Source of the DNA: Aeromonas aquatica
GTDB lineage: Bacteria > Pseudomonadota > Gammaproteobacteria > Enterobacterales > Aeromonadaceae
DNA: 64,000 nt
NCBI RefSeq assembly: GCF_000764655.1
Contig: NZ_JRGL01000115.1
Location: 1-64,000, forward strand
Direction: 5' to 3'
A program made the position numbers and the translations under genes. Below the pieces are notes generated by a model that worked only from the letters and a program-made list of their open reading frames with translations, did no database searches and had not been told where the DNA came from. Shown here one piece after another: positions 48,764 to 58,716 of the stretch (its first letter is position 1; every line of letters begins with the position of its first letter).

Positions 48764-48781
48764 TCGTCCTGAACGCCATAG

Positions 48782-48812
48782 TGCGAATATGCTTCGCTAT
48801 TCGAACCTGCGA
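48782..48812 (+). repeat. REP-like palindrome, copy 4
   Basis: Same family as 25379-25409 (stem CGAATA/TATTCG, loop region TGCTTCGC, tail GAACCTGC). It lies between the rmuC terminator and the trkH 3' end, 21 kb from the transposase island. Confidence 0.75.
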
Positions 48813-48849
48813 ATACTATGGGCTCCACAGGTTTGATTAGCCGCAGTGG

Positions 48850-50292
48850 CTACTGCCGCCAGAAAGAGGGGAAGAAGATCACCGCCACCGTCAAGATCTC
48901 GAGCCGGCCCAGCAGCATGCCAAACGACAATATCCACTTGGCCGAGTCAGGCAGGCTGGCGAAGTTGGTGCTGGGACCGATGACAGGTCCCATGCCGGGA
49001 CCCACGTTCGCCACCGCCGTGATGGAGCCGGAGATGGCGGTCAGGGGATCCAGGCCGATGGCGGCGAGCAGGGCGGCGATAAACAGAATGATGGCGAAGT
49101 AGGCCAGCACGAAGGAGATCAGGGAGCGGATGATGGCGTCGTTGACCGGACGGCCGTTGTACTTCTGCGGGAACACGGCGGAGGGATGCATCAGCTGGCG
49201 CATCTGCTTCCTGAACAGGGAGAAGGCTACCTGCACCCGAAAGATCTTGAGGCCCCCGGCGGTGGAGCCGGAGCAGGCGCCGAGCGCCAGCAAGATGATG
49301 AAGATGATGCTGGTGAGCGGTCCCCAGGTGCCGAAGTCACCGAGGCCGAAGCCGGTGGTGGTGAGCACCGAGACGATGTTGAAGCTGCTGATGCGCAGGG
49401 CATCCATGAAGCCGTAGATGTCCCTGACCCAGAGATAGAAGGTGACGATGACGGTGACCCAGACCACCAGCCAGAAGAAGCCCTGCACCTGGGCATCCTT
49501 GAGCAGGCTGTTGTCGCGCCGGTTCAGGCTCTGGATGTAGAGCAGGAAGGGCAGGCCGCCGAGGAACATGAAGAGGGTGCCAATCCAGTGCGCCGCGTTG
49601 GAGAAGTGGGACATGGACTGATCCGAGGTGGAATACCCCCCGGTACTGAGGGTCGTCATGGAGTGGTTGACCGCCTCGAACAGCGTCATGCCGCTCACCC
49701 AGTAGGCGAGGAAGCAGAGCATGGAGAGCACCAGGTAGACCACCACTATGTTGTTGGCCACCGTCTTGGCGCGCGGCGCGCTCTTGTCGGACCAATCCGA
49801 GCTCTCGGTCTGGAACAGCTTCATGCCGCCGACGTTGAGGTAGGGCAGCACGGCCACCGCCATCACGATGAAGCCAACGCCCCCCAACCACTGCAGGATG
49901 GAGCGCCACAGCAGGATGCTGTGGGCCATGCCGTCCAGCCCGGACAGCACGGTGGAACCCGTGGTGGTGACCCCTGACATGGTCTCGAAGTAGGCGTCGG
50001 TGAAGTCGATGTGGTTGATGAAGAAGAACGGCAGGGCGCCGAAGATGCAAGCCACCACCCAGACCGAGGTGGTGAGCAGGAACATCTCCCGCACCCCGAG
50101 GTGAAATTCCGCTTTGCGCCCGTAGTGCAGGCAGAGCAGGGCGGCGCCGTGAGTGATCAGCACGGACTTGAGAAATTCGACGAAGCCCTCGGAACCGGTG
50201 AGCAGCGCCAGCAGGGTGGGCAGCCACATGAACAGGGCCAGCTTGGAGAGCACCAGCCCGAGGGTGAAGACGATGGGACGCAGCTTGATCAT
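48850..50292 (-). CDS. trkH: Trk potassium uptake membrane subunit
   Basis: A 480-residue potassium channel-like subunit with four MPM repeats. Filter-type loops are visible in GVTTTGSTVLSG, LSTGGYSTSD, LTTTGFGLGDFG and VANVGPGMGPV. It moves K+ through the inner membrane under TrkA control. It follows trkA on the same strand, after a hairpin terminator, so its expression may be lower or separate. Confidence 0.95.
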   Translation of the reverse strand: MIKLRPIVFTLGLVLSKLALFMWLPTLLALLTGSEGFVEFLKSVLITHGAALLCLHYGRKAEFHLGVREMFLLTTSVWVVACIFGALPFFFINHIDFTDAYFETMSGVTTTGSTVLSGLDGMAHSILLWRSILQWLGGVGFIVMAVAVLPYLNVGGMKLFQTESSDWSDKSAPRAKTVANNIVVVYLVLSMLCFLAYWVSGMTLFEAVNHSMTTLSTGGYSTSDQSMSHFSNAAHWIGTLFMFLGGLPFLLYIQSLNRRDNSLLKDAQVQGFFWLVVWVTVIVTFYLWVRDIYGFMDALRISSFNIVSVLTTTGFGLGDFGTWGPLTSIIFIILLALGACSGSTAGGLKIFRVQVAFSLFRKQMRQLMHPSAVFPQKYNGRPVNDAIIRSLISFVLAYFAIILFIAALLAAIGLDPLTAISGSITAVANVGPGMGPVIGPSTNFASLPDSAKWILSFGMLLGRLEILTVAVIFFPSFWRQ

Positions 50293-50315
50293 GCAAGATA
50301 ACCGGGTCGTTGATT

Positions 50316-50357
50316 GAAAAAAGACCCGGACCTTCCCTCTGGGAAATGTCCGGGTCT
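50316..50357 (-). terminator. Terminator between trkA and trkH
   Basis: On the minus strand, the stem AGACCCGGAC / GTCCGGGTCT, extended inside by TTCCC/GGGAA, is followed by TTTTTTC. It lies between trkA and trkH. Confidence 0.82.
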
Positions 50358-50385
50358 GGATGTCGCAGCCTGTTGCATGGAGGGC

Positions 50386-51762
50386 TTACAGGAAGAAAGG
50401 ACTGGGCTGGAACAGGCGTTCCACTTCCGGGATGTACTTCTTGTCCACCAGGAACATCACCACGTGGTCATCCTGCTGGATCTGGGTGCGATCGTGGGCG
50501 ATCAGCACCTCGTCGCCGCGCACCACGGCGCCGATTGTGGTGCCCGGTGGCAGCTTGAGCTCGCCCACCGTCTTGCCCACCACCTTGGAGGTGTTCTCGT
50601 CACCGTGGGCGATGGCCTCGATGGCCTCCGCCGCACCGCGGCGCAGGCTGTAGACGTTGGCGATATCCGCCCGGCGCACGTGGGTCAGCAGGGCCGAGAT
50701 GGTGGCCTGCTGGGGCGAGATGGCGATGTCGATGGAGCCGCCCTGCACCAGATCCACGTAGGCGCCGCGCTGGATCAGCACCATGGTCTTCTTGGCGCCC
50801 ATCTTCTTGGCGAGCAGGGCCGACATGATGTTGGCCTCGTCCTCGTTGGTCACCGCGATGAAGACGTCGATCTGATCGATGTGCTCCTCCGCCAGCAGCT
50901 CCTGATCCGCCGCGTCGCCGCAGAAGACGATGGTGTTCTCCAGCAGCTCGGACAACTGCTCCGCGCGTTTCTGGTTGCGCTCGATGAGCTTGACGCTGTA
51001 GCGCTTCTCCAGCTGGCGGGCGAGGCCGGCACCTATGTTGCCGCCCCCGACGATCATGATGCGGCGATAGGGGCTCTCGAGCCGTTGCAGCTCCGACATC
51101 ACGGCGCGGATGTGGCCGGCGGCGGCGACGAAGAACACCTCGTCATCCGCCTCTATGATGGTGGTGCCTTGCGGGCGGATGGAGCGGCCCTGACGGAAGA
51201 TGGCGGCGACCCGGGTCTCGATGTTCGGCATGTGATCCCGCAGGGTGGAGAGCGCATTGCCCACCAGGGGGCCGCCGTAGTAGGCCTTGACCGCCACCAG
51301 ACCCACCTTGCCGCCTGCAAAATCAACCACCTGCAGCGCGCCCGGATACTCGATGAGGCGACGCACATAGTCGGTCACCAGCTGCTCGGGGGCGATCAGG
51401 TGATCCACTGGCACGGATTCCGGCAGGAACAGCCGATCCCGCTCCACCAGATAGGCGGGGGAGCGGATCCGCGCCACCTTGTTCGGGGTGTTGAACAGGG
51501 AGTAGGCCACCTGGCAGGCGATCATGTTGGTCTCGTCGCTGTTGGTGACCGCGACCAGCATGTCCGCATCCTGGGCACCGGCTTCCCGCAGCACCCTGGG
51601 GTGGGCGCCGTGGCCGTTCACCACCCGCAAATCGAACTTGTCCTGCAATTCCCGCAGACGGTCGCTGTCGGTGTCGACTATGGTGATGTCGTTGTTCTCA
51701 CCGGCGAGGTTCTCCGCCAGGGTGCCGCCGACCTGGCCCGCGCCAAGAATGATGATTTTCAT
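50386..51762 (-). CDS. trkA: Trk potassium transporter regulatory subunit
   Basis: A 458-residue cytoplasmic protein with two NAD-binding RCK halves (GAGQVGG near residue 8, GGGNIGAG near 240) each followed by a C-terminal regulatory lobe. It gates TrkH. The upstream gene rsmB is 148 nt away, as in E. coli. The start ATG overlaps the stop of a short ORF that is a copy of its own first codons (51759-51836). Confidence 0.95.
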   Translation of the reverse strand: MKIIILGAGQVGGTLAENLAGENNDITIVDTDSDRLRELQDKFDLRVVNGHGAHPRVLREAGAQDADMLVAVTNSDETNMIACQVAYSLFNTPNKVARIRSPAYLVERDRLFLPESVPVDHLIAPEQLVTDYVRRLIEYPGALQVVDFAGGKVGLVAVKAYYGGPLVGNALSTLRDHMPNIETRVAAIFRQGRSIRPQGTTIIEADDEVFFVAAAGHIRAVMSELQRLESPYRRIMIVGGGNIGAGLARQLEKRYSVKLIERNQKRAEQLSELLENTIVFCGDAADQELLAEEHIDQIDVFIAVTNEDEANIMSALLAKKMGAKKTMVLIQRGAYVDLVQGGSIDIAISPQQATISALLTHVRRADIANVYSLRRGAAEAIEAIAHGDENTSKVVGKTVGELKLPPGTTIGAVVRGDEVLIAHDRTQIQQDDHVVMFLVDKKYIPEVERLFQPSPFFL

Positions 51763-51836
51763 AGGGAAATCTTGCTCAAGGTTGCTTCATTACGGGAGGG
51801 GACAGCCGGTGTGACGCCCAGAGTGATGATCTTCAT
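51759..51836 (-). pseudogene. Duplicated 5' end of trkA, forming a 25-codon ORF
   Basis: Reads [20 protein letters not shown] and five more codons. The first six residues and about 28 nt before them (GAAGCAACC, TTGAGCAAG, TTTCCC) repeat the true trkA start, at a spacing of 74 nt. Its stop TGA overlaps the real ATG (ATGA). It is probably the old start region left by a small duplication, and is likely translated. Confidence 0.75.
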
Positions 51837-51910
51837 CGGGAAACCTTGCTCAACATGGTTGCTTCGAAACGAGGGCGCCCAATCCGACGCCCTGACCCAT
51901 CATCTGCAGC

Positions 51911-53203
51911 TTACTGCTTGATCAGCTTGGCGTAGTAGAAACCGTCCATCTCCGCCTCGCCTGGCAGGAACTGGCGACCCGGGCAGTCCGGATTGTCCTG
52001 CGCGTGCAGGGGCACCAGGCGGGCATTCGGGGTCGCGGCCAGGAAGGCGCGGATCTGGTCGCGGTTCTCTTCCGGCAGCACGGAGCAGGTGGCGTAGAGC
52101 AGGGTGCCACCGCTCTTCAGCTTGGCCCAGAGGGCATTGAGGATGCGGCGCTGCAGTTCGGCCAGCTCGCGGATGTCCTGATCCCGGCGCAACCACTTGA
52201 TGTCGGGGTGACGGCGGATGACGCCGGTGGCGGAGCAGGGGGCATCGAGCAGGATGCGATCGAACTGACCCTGTGGCCACCATTGGTCCGGCGTGCTGGC
52301 ATCGCCATGGATCACCCGGGCCTGGAGGCCGATGCGATCCAGGTTCTCCTGCACCCGCTTGAGGCGGTTCTCGTCCGCATCGACCGCGATGACGCCGGCG
52401 AGGGCAGGTTGCAATTCCAACAGGTGAGCCGTCTTGCCACCGGGGGCAGCGCAGGCGTCCAGCACCCATTCGCCCGGTTGGGGGTCGAGCAGGCGGGCGG
52501 CCTGCTGGGCGGCACCATCCTGTACAGAGCAGTCGCCCTGCTCGAAGCCGGGCAGCTTGGTCACGTCGCAGGGGCGTTCCAGCAGGATGCAGTCGTCCCC
52601 TTCCTCGCCGGCCACCGCGTTGATGCCGGCTTCGGCCATGCGGGCCAGCATCTGCTCGCGGCTCTGGCGCTGACTGTTGTTGCGGATCCACATGGGGGGG
52701 CGCTGATTGTTGGCCTCCATGATGAACTCCCAGTCTTCGGGATAGGCCTGGCGTAGGCGCTTGGTGATCCATTCTGGGTGGCCGAGGCGGATGCTGGGGA
52801 CACGGTCGATGCGCAGCAGTATGACTTCGGCACTGCGCTGGAAGTTGCGCAGCACGCCGTTGATGAGACCACGCAGGGAGGTGCCCTTGAGCAGCTTGAC
52901 GGCGTTGACGGTCTCGGCCACGGCGGCATGAGCCGGAATGCGGGTGTAGATGAGCTGGTAGAGGCCGACTAGGATCAGGTAGTGGAAGATGCGGCTCTTG
53001 TTCTTGAGCGGCTTGTCCATCATCTCGCTCACCGCCGCATCGAGGCGGGGCAGCCAGCGCAGGGTGCCGTAGCAGAGTTCTTGCAGGAGGGCGCGATCGC
53101 GAGGGGCGACCTTCTCCTGGGCAGCAGGCAGAACAGCGGAGAGGGATTGGCCCTGATCCAACACCTGTTGAATAACGAGAGCGGCCTGTGCACGTGTTTT
53201 CAT
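51911..53203 (-). CDS. rsmB: 16S rRNA m5C967 methyltransferase
   Basis: 430 residues: an N-terminal NusB-like RNA-binding domain (residues 1-140) and a SAM methyltransferase (VLDACAAPGGKTAHLLEL, LLDAPCSATGVIRRHPD, ATCSVLPEENRDQ). The catalytic Cys pair is in DAPCS and ATCS. It methylates C967 of 16S rRNA. It follows fmt in the def-fmt-rsmB order. Confidence 0.93.
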   Translation of the reverse strand: MKTRAQAALVIQQVLDQGQSLSAVLPAAQEKVAPRDRALLQELCYGTLRWLPRLDAAVSEMMDKPLKNKSRIFHYLILVGLYQLIYTRIPAHAAVAETVNAVKLLKGTSLRGLINGVLRNFQRSAEVILLRIDRVPSIRLGHPEWITKRLRQAYPEDWEFIMEANNQRPPMWIRNNSQRQSREQMLARMAEAGINAVAGEEGDDCILLERPCDVTKLPGFEQGDCSVQDGAAQQAARLLDPQPGEWVLDACAAPGGKTAHLLELQPALAGVIAVDADENRLKRVQENLDRIGLQARVIHGDASTPDQWWPQGQFDRILLDAPCSATGVIRRHPDIKWLRRDQDIRELAELQRRILNALWAKLKSGGTLLYATCSVLPEENRDQIRAFLAATPNARLVPLHAQDNPDCPGRQFLPGEAEMDGFYYAKLIKQ

Positions 53204-53222
53204 ATGGTTACCTTAGATGCGC

Positions 53223-53246
53223 AAGTCGGGGCCTGAGTCCCGACTT
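53223..53246 (-). other. Hairpin between fmt and rsmB
   Basis: Eight-bp stem AAGTCGGG and CCCGACTT in the 61-nt gap; no T-run. Likely an intercistronic structure. Confidence 0.4.
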
Positions 53247-53264
53247 GTGTCAATTCAATCCAGT

Positions 53265-54209
53265 TCAATTCAATTGCGTGCCGGGTGCAAACCAGTCGCG
53301 GCGAGAGTTGAGCAGATCCGAGACGGACATGGCCTTCTTGCCGGGCGGTTGCAGGGTCAGCAGGCGCAGCACACCCTTGCCGGTGGCGACATCGATCCCC
53401 TGCTTGTCGGCCTTGAGCAGAGTGCCGGCAGCTTGGCCATGTTCCTGCTCGAGCACCTCGGCTTGCCAGACCTTGATGGTCTGCTCCGCCACCTCGAACC
53501 AGCTGATGGGCCAGGGATTGAAGGCACGGATACAGCGCTCGATGGCGGCGGCATCCATGGACCAGTCGATGCGGGCCTCCTCCTTGGAGAGCTTCTGGGC
53601 GTAGTTCGCCAGCGCATCGTCCTGCTGCTCGGCGGCGGTATCACCGGCGGCCATGGCGTTGAGGGTTTCGACCAGCGCCTGCGGTCCCAGCTCGGCCAGC
53701 TTGTCATACAGGCTGGCAGAGGTCTCATCAAAGGCGATGGGGCAGCTCACCTTGCGGATCATGGCGCCGGTATCCAGCCCCACGTCCATCTGCATGATGG
53801 TCACGCCGGTCTCGGCATCCCCTGCCCAGATGGAACGCTGGATAGGGGCGGCACCGCGCCAGCGCGGCAGCAGGGAGCCGTGCACGTTGATGCAACCGAG
53901 ACGCGGGGTGTCGAGCACCGCTTTCGGCAGGATCAGGCCATAGGCCACCACCACCATCAGGTCGGCACCCAGCGCCCTGAGTTCGGCTTGGGCCTCTTCA
54001 TTGCGCAGGGAAGCGGGCTGATAGGCCGGCAGGCCGTGGGCGAGGGCCAGCTCCTTGACCGGGCTGGCGGTCAGCTTCTGGCCACGGCCGGCCGGCTTGT
54101 CGGGCTGGGTATAGACGGCGACGACCTCGTGGTCGGAAGACAACAACGCCGCCAGGTGACGGGCGGCGAAGTCGGGGGTACCGGCAAAAATCAGTTTCAG
54201 CTTATTCAA
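53265..54209 (-). CDS. fmt: Methionyl-tRNA formyltransferase
   Basis: 314 residues: a Rossmann domain with [20 protein letters not shown] and the catalytic area [17 protein letters not shown] (His, Asn and Asp conserved), followed by the C-terminal tRNA-binding domain. It formylates initiator Met-tRNA. It lies 12 nt behind def, so the two are co-expressed. Confidence 0.95.
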   Translation of the reverse strand: MNKLKLIFAGTPDFAARHLAALLSSDHEVVAVYTQPDKPAGRGQKLTASPVKELALAHGLPAYQPASLRNEEAQAELRALGADLMVVVAYGLILPKAVLDTPRLGCINVHGSLLPRWRGAAPIQRSIWAGDAETGVTIMQMDVGLDTGAMIRKVSCPIAFDETSASLYDKLAELGPQALVETLNAMAAGDTAAEQQDDALANYAQKLSKEEARIDWSMDAAAIERCIRAFNPWPISWFEVAEQTIKVWQAEVLEQEHGQAAGTLLKADKQGIDVATGKGVLRLLTLQPPGKKAMSVSDLLNSRRDWFAPGTQLN

Positions 54210-54221
54210 TGGGGCAGATCC

Positions 54222-54734
54222 TCAGAGGGCTTGGCGATCTTCGCGGGCCATCTTTTCCAGCTTCTGACGAATGCGCTGGCGCTTGAGCGGGGACAAGTAA
54301 TCCACAAACAGCTTGCCGACCAGATGATCCATCTCATGCTGTATGCAGATAGCGAGCAGATCGTCCGCTTCCAGCTCGAAAGGCTTGCCGTTGCGATCCA
54401 GTGCCCGCACCTTGACCCACTCGGCGCGTGGCACCAGGGCGCGGCTGCCGGGGACGGAGAGGCAACCCTCTTCGATGCCGGTGCTGCCGGACTGCTCCAG
54501 GATTTCGGGGTTGATCAATACCAGCTGATCTTCACGGTTTTCAGAGACATCGATCACTATGATGCGCTGATGAATGTCGACCTGAGTCGCGGCCAGGCCT
54601 ATGCCCTCCTCCGCGTACATGGTTTCGAACATATCATCTACAATCTGTTGTAACTCGGGTGTAATGGTCTCGACAGGGGCTGCGATAGTACGCAGACGCT
54701 CATCGGGGAAACGCAATACATCTAGAATGGCCAT
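54222..54734 (-). CDS. def: Peptide deformylase
   Basis: 170 residues with the three class I motifs: [15 protein letters not shown] and [12 protein letters not shown] (metal ligands Cys, His, His and catalytic Glu). It removes formyl from new proteins. First gene of def-fmt-rsmB; divergent from a LysM protein. The Shine-Dalgarno is weak (AAAGAA). Confidence 0.96.
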   Translation of the reverse strand: MAILDVLRFPDERLRTIAAPVETITPELQQIVDDMFETMYAEEGIGLAATQVDIHQRIIVIDVSENREDQLVLINPEILEQSGSTGIEEGCLSVPGSRALVPRAEWVKVRALDRNGKPFELEADDLLAICIQHEMDHLVGKLFVDYLSPLKRQRIRQKLEKMAREDRQAL

Positions 54735-54842
54735 AGTTTTTTCTTTAGTTTCGTATAAATGCAGTCAATATTGACGTAATTCTAGTCATTTACGTCGACA
54801 AAAAACAGCAACACTTTGCGTGCAGAAGTAACAGGGAGTGTT

Positions 54843-55931
54843 ATGCATCTGAAGCAAACCATCTTCGCCTGCCTGGCGGTAACCCTGACCAGTGGCGCCA
54901 TGGCGCAGCAGCTGACGCTGAAACCTGGCCATCCTGACAATTATGTGGTGCAGAAAGGGGATACTCTTTGGGATATCTCGGGCCAGTATCTGGCCGAACC
55001 CTGGCTCTGGCCACGTCTCTGGAACATCAATCCTCAAATCGCCAATCCGCACTGGATCTACCCGGACGATGTGCTGCAACTGAGCTGGGTCAATGGCGAG
55101 CCGCGCCTCGGCAAGGCCAGCCAGGGTGGCAAGCAGGTCATTCACCTGTCCCCCAAGAACCGCTATGAAAACAAGGCCAGCCCTATCCCGACGTTGCCAC
55201 TCAGCGAGATAGGCCCCTTCCTGCAGACCGATCACATCCTGGCCGACAGCCAGCAGAGCAAGGATATGCCCTATGTCCTCGGCAATAACGAGAAGCATGT
55301 CGGCATGCTGGAAGGGGATACTCTCTATGTGCAGGGTTCGTTGACCCCGGGCCAGGACTACGGCGTCTATCATCCCGGAGTCGTGTACAAGGACAGAAAA
55401 ACCGGGGAGCAACTCGGCCAGGAGGCGGTCTTTGTCGGTACGGTCAGGGCCGAGGAGCGGCTGGCCAACAACAGCACCAGAGTCACGCTCACCCACAACC
55501 GGCGCGAGGTGTATCAGGGGGACAAGATCATCCCCTTGCCACCCCAGGAGAGCCTCTCCGCCGTCTTCATGCCAAAGGCGGCGCCGGCCATCACCCCCGG
55601 TTATGTGATCGAGTTGCCGAGCAAGGCGCACGGTGGCGGCAAGTTTGACGTTGTCCTCATCAACAAGGGGTTGCGGGATCAGGTGTCCCCCGGCGATGTG
55701 CTCGAGATCCAGCGTCCGGGCGCCGAGATGGTGGACAAGAATGGCAAGGTATCGTACCGGGAGTATTCCTCCATTTATGACAAGGCATTCTATTCCGCGG
55801 GCAAGTCATCCCTGCCGGCCGAGGCGGTTGCCAGGGTCATGCTGTTCAAGGTGTACGACAAGCTGAGTTACGGCCTCATCCTGCAGAGCCAGGACATGGT
55901 CGGTTCCGGTTATCAGGTCAGCAATTTCTGA
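54843..55931 (+). CDS. LysM-domain exported protein
   Basis: 362 residues: a signal peptide ending GAMAQ, then a LysM domain (NYVVQKGDTLWDISGQYLAE, PQIANPHWIYPDDVL), and a long C-terminal part of unknown fold. LysM binds peptidoglycan. This gene is regularly found between def and dprA in gamma-proteobacteria. ATG 54843 with GGGAG upstream. Only 1 nt separates it from dprA, so they form one unit. Confidence 0.85.
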   Translation: MHLKQTIFACLAVTLTSGAMAQQLTLKPGHPDNYVVQKGDTLWDISGQYLAEPWLWPRLWNINPQIANPHWIYPDDVLQLSWVNGEPRLGKASQGGKQVIHLSPKNRYENKASPIPTLPLSEIGPFLQTDHILADSQQSKDMPYVLGNNEKHVGMLEGDTLYVQGSLTPGQDYGVYHPGVVYKDRKTGEQLGQEAVFVGTVRAEERLANNSTRVTLTHNRREVYQGDKIIPLPPQESLSAVFMPKAAPAITPGYVIELPSKAHGGGKFDVVLINKGLRDQVSPGDVLEIQRPGAEMVDKNGKVSYREYSSIYDKAFYSAGKSSLPAEAVARVMLFKVYDKLSYGLILQSQDMVGSGYQVSNF

Positions 55932-55932
55932 C

Positions 55933-57048
55933 GTGTCGCCCTCGTTGGAACGACTCGCACTCTGGCTGACGCTGGATGCGGTGAGTGGCATAGGCCCGGT
56001 CACCGCCTCACGCCTGTTGGCCCGCTTCGAGGGCGACATCGCCGCCCTGTTTGACTGTGATGACAGGAAACTGCGGGAGATTGGTCTCGATGAGGCCCAG
56101 ATCCGGCAATTCAGATGGCCGCAACCCGAGGTGGAACAGAGCCTGAACTGGGCCACTAGGCAAGGCCATCATCTTGTCTGTCCCGACTCTCCTCATTATC
56201 CCACCCTGTTAAGAGAGATCCCGGCCGCCCCCTTGTTGCTCTATTGCCGTGGCGAGCTGGATGCCCTCGCGCTGCCGCAACTGGCGATGGTGGGCACGCG
56301 CCATCCTACCTATGCCGGCAAGGACAACGCGGCTCGCCTGTGCGCCGAGCTGGTGGCCTGCGGCCTGGCAATCACCTCGGGGTTGGCGCTGGGTATCGAT
56401 GGGGTTTGTCATCAACAGGCGCTGGCTGTGGGCGGCGTGACCCTTGCGGTGTTGGGTTCCGGGTTGGATTGTCTCTACCCCAAGCGCCATCAGGGGCTGG
56501 CCGAACAGATCCTGGATCGCGGCGGTCTGCTTATCTCCGAGCTGGCACCGGACAAGGGACCCTTGGCCGAGCATTTTCCCCGTCGCAATCGCATCATCAG
56601 CGGCCTGTCACTCGGAACCTTGGTGGTGGAGGCCGCCGAGCAGAGCGGTTCCCTCATCACTGCACGTTACGCACTGGAGCAGGGCCGCGAGGTGTTTGCC
56701 GTGCCTGGCGCCCCGCAAAATGCCCAGGCCGCGGGTTGCAACCGGTTGCTCCAACAGGGCGCCAAGTTGGTTTTGACCGCAGCCGATGTGATGGAAGAGC
56801 TGCCGGCCTTGGCATCCCTGCCACGACCCATGAGCCGCTCTCCCGAGCCTTCGCATAATAGCGAATTGCCTTATGCCGATTTGTTGGATAACGTAGATTA
56901 TGAAGCCACGAGCGTGGATACCGTTGCCGAGCGGTCCCGGCTTCCTGTCGAGCAAGTCCTCGGCAGGTTGGTAGAGCTGGAGCTGGCCGGTGCAGTGATG
57001 GCGGTAGCCGGTGGATACGTCAGAACGAGGAGGGCGAATCATGTTTGA
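55933..57048 (+). CDS. dprA: DNA-processing protein DprA (Smf)
   Basis: 371 residues: an N-terminal HhH/SAM-like region, a Rossmann-type DNA-binding core (VGTRHPTYAGKD, ITSGLALGIDGVCHQQAL, LGSGLDCLYPKRH, FPRRNRIISGLSLGTLVVEA) and a C-terminal winged helix. It loads RecA on incoming single-stranded DNA during transformation. The start is GTG right behind the LysM gene. It overlaps smg by 8 nt. Confidence 0.92.
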   Translation: MSPSLERLALWLTLDAVSGIGPVTASRLLARFEGDIAALFDCDDRKLREIGLDEAQIRQFRWPQPEVEQSLNWATRQGHHLVCPDSPHYPTLLREIPAAPLLLYCRGELDALALPQLAMVGTRHPTYAGKDNAARLCAELVACGLAITSGLALGIDGVCHQQALAVGGVTLAVLGSGLDCLYPKRHQGLAEQILDRGGLLISELAPDKGPLAEHFPRRNRIISGLSLGTLVVEAAEQSGSLITARYALEQGREVFAVPGAPQNAQAAGCNRLLQQGAKLVLTAADVMEELPALASLPRPMSRSPEPSHNSELPYADLLDNVDYEATSVDTVAERSRLPVEQVLGRLVELELAGAVMAVAGGYVRTRRANHV

Positions 57049-57514
57049 TGTATTGATGTACCTTTTCGAGACCTACATCCACAGTGATGCAGATGTGATG
57101 GTCGAGCAGGATGAACTCACCGACGAACTGAGCCGGGCCGGTTTCAATCCGGACGAGATCGAGAAGGCGCTCAACTGGCTGGAACGGCTGGCCAATCTGC
57201 ATGACAGCGAGCGGGAGGTGTATGTCACCGCCAGCGCGCAGGGCTCGATGCGGATCTATGCCCCGCAAGAGCTGGCTCGTCTGGGCACCGAGTGTCGCGG
57301 CTTCCTGTTGTTCCTGGAGCAGGCCCAGGTATTGAATGCCGAGACTCGCGAGATCTGTATCGAGCGCCTGCTCGAGCTGGATAAACCGGATATCGAGCTG
57401 GATGATCTCAAATGGGTAGTCATGATGGTTCTTTTCAACGTACCGGGCAGTGAAAATGCCTACCAGCAGATGGAAGAGCTGGTGTTTGATGAGTCAGACG
57501 GCGTCATCCACTGA
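57041..57514 (+). CDS. smg: Smg family protein
   Basis: 157 residues of the Smg (DUF494) family: MFDVLMYLFETYIHSDADVM at the start, LNWLERLANLHD, LDDLKWVVMMVLFNVPG. Mostly helical; function unknown. ATG 57041 overlaps dprA, with AGGAGG upstream. Its link to dprA is conserved in E. coli. Confidence 0.9.
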   Translation: MFDVLMYLFETYIHSDADVMVEQDELTDELSRAGFNPDEIEKALNWLERLANLHDSEREVYVTASAQGSMRIYAPQELARLGTECRGFLLFLEQAQVLNAETREICIERLLELDKPDIELDDLKWVVMMVLFNVPGSENAYQQMEELVFDESDGVIH

Positions 57515-57569
57515 CAGTCCGGTGCCGCGCTGGTAGAATTCAGACCATCTGGATTTCAAGGCGCGGCCC

Positions 57570-58127
57570 ATGTCAAAGATCGATCATCACCTTTTCTCCA
57601 CCCACGAACCTGCGTTCGAGCGGGAGCCTTGCCCGCAGTGTGGTGCCGAGCTGGTGATCCGCCAGGGCAAGCATGGCCCCTTTCTCGGCTGCTCCGCCTA
57701 CCCCTCCTGTGACTATATCCGTTCCCTGACCCCCTCCGGTCGCGACATCGAGAAGGTGCTCGAGGGTTCGGCCTGTCCGGACTGCGGCCAGCCACTGGCG
57801 ATCAAGAAGGGACGCTACGGCCTGTTTGTGGGTTGTACCCAGTATCCGGCCTGCCAGCACATCGAATCTCTGCAGGAGAGCGACGATACCCAGATACCCT
57901 GTCCCGAGTGTGGCAAGAACCATCTGGTGAGCCGCACTTCCCGCTACGGCAAACAGTTTTATTCCTGCGACGGCTATCCCCATTGTAAATATGTGGTTAA
58001 CGACAAGCCGATCCCCATGCCCTGCCCAAAATGTGGCTGGGGCATCATGGTAGAGAAGAAAGTGAGGGGAAATCTGTGCTGGATCTGCCCGCAAAAGAAA
58101 TGCGGCCATCAAACTGAGCAGGTATAA
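57570..58127 (+). CDS. yrdD: Topoisomerase-type zinc-finger protein YrdD
   Basis: 185 residues with four C4 zinc ribbons of the topoisomerase I C-terminal type: CPQCGAELV ... CSAYPSC; CPDCGQPLA ... CTQYPAC; CPECGKNHL ... CDGYPHC; CPKCGWGIM ... CPQKKC. It probably binds single-stranded DNA or RNA; the role is unknown. The purE promoter lies in its last codons. Confidence 0.9.
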   Translation: MSKIDHHLFSTHEPAFEREPCPQCGAELVIRQGKHGPFLGCSAYPSCDYIRSLTPSGRDIEKVLEGSACPDCGQPLAIKKGRYGLFVGCTQYPACQHIESLQESDDTQIPCPECGKNHLVSRTSRYGKQFYSCDGYPHCKYVVNDKPIPMPCPKCGWGIMVEKKVRGNLCWICPQKKCGHQTEQV

Positions 58128-58161
58128 TCCCGCCGCCGTAACCAAATTGAAACGTTTTCGG
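58123..58161 (+). promoter_or_regulatory. purE promoter -10 and PurR-like box
   Basis: A TATAAT at 58123-58128 overlaps the yrdD stop. ATTGAAACGTTTTCGG at 58146-58161 agrees with the PurR consensus at 12 of 16 bases with the core AAACGTTTTCG intact. It lies just behind the predicted start, where PurR could block the polymerase. Confidence 0.6.
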
Positions 58162-58201
58162 CGAACTTCAACCCCCCACTTGGAGTAAGGAAATTCCCAC
58201 C

Positions 58202-58708
58202 ATGAATAAACCCTTTGTTGCCGTATTGATGGGCTCTGACTCAGATTTCCCCGTGATGCAAACCACCCTTGAAGTCCTCAAGACCTTTGATATCACAGTG
58301 GAAGTGAAAGTGACCTCCGCGCACCGTACTCCGGCGGCGACGCATCAGTACGTCACCGATGCCGAAGCCCGTGGCTGCAAGGTCTTTATCTGTGCCGCCG
58401 GGCTGGCTGCCCACCTGGCCGGTGCCGTCGCTGGCATCACCACCCGCCCGGTGATCGGAGTGCCTATCGATGGCGGTCCGCTCAAGGGCCTGGATGCGCT
58501 GCTCTCCACCGTGCAAATGCCGGGTGGCGTGCCGGTAGCGACAGTGGCGATCGGCAAAGCCGGCGCCAAGAACGCAGGTTACCTGGCTGCCCAGATGCTG
58601 GCGGTCGGTAATGACGAGCTGGCAGCCAAGGTGCGGGCCGAGCGCCAGAAGAATGCCGAAGAGGTGATGGCCAAGGATGCCGCCCTGCAGGCTGAACTGC
58701 TCAAGTAA
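58202..58708 (+). CDS. purE: N5-carboxyaminoimidazole ribonucleotide mutase
   Basis: 168 residues with the class I PurE marks: [44 protein letters not shown]. It moves the carboxyl group of N5-CAIR to C4 in purine synthesis. No purK follows directly; tsaC comes next, after a structured spacer. Purine control is indicated by the PurR-like box. Confidence 0.95.
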   Translation: MNKPFVAVLMGSDSDFPVMQTTLEVLKTFDITVEVKVTSAHRTPAATHQYVTDAEARGCKVFICAAGLAAHLAGAVAGITTRPVIGVPIDGGPLKGLDALLSTVQMPGGVPVATVAIGKAGAKNAGYLAAQMLAVGNDELAAKVRAERQKNAEEVMAKDAALQAELLK

Positions 58709-58716
58709 GTAATGAG

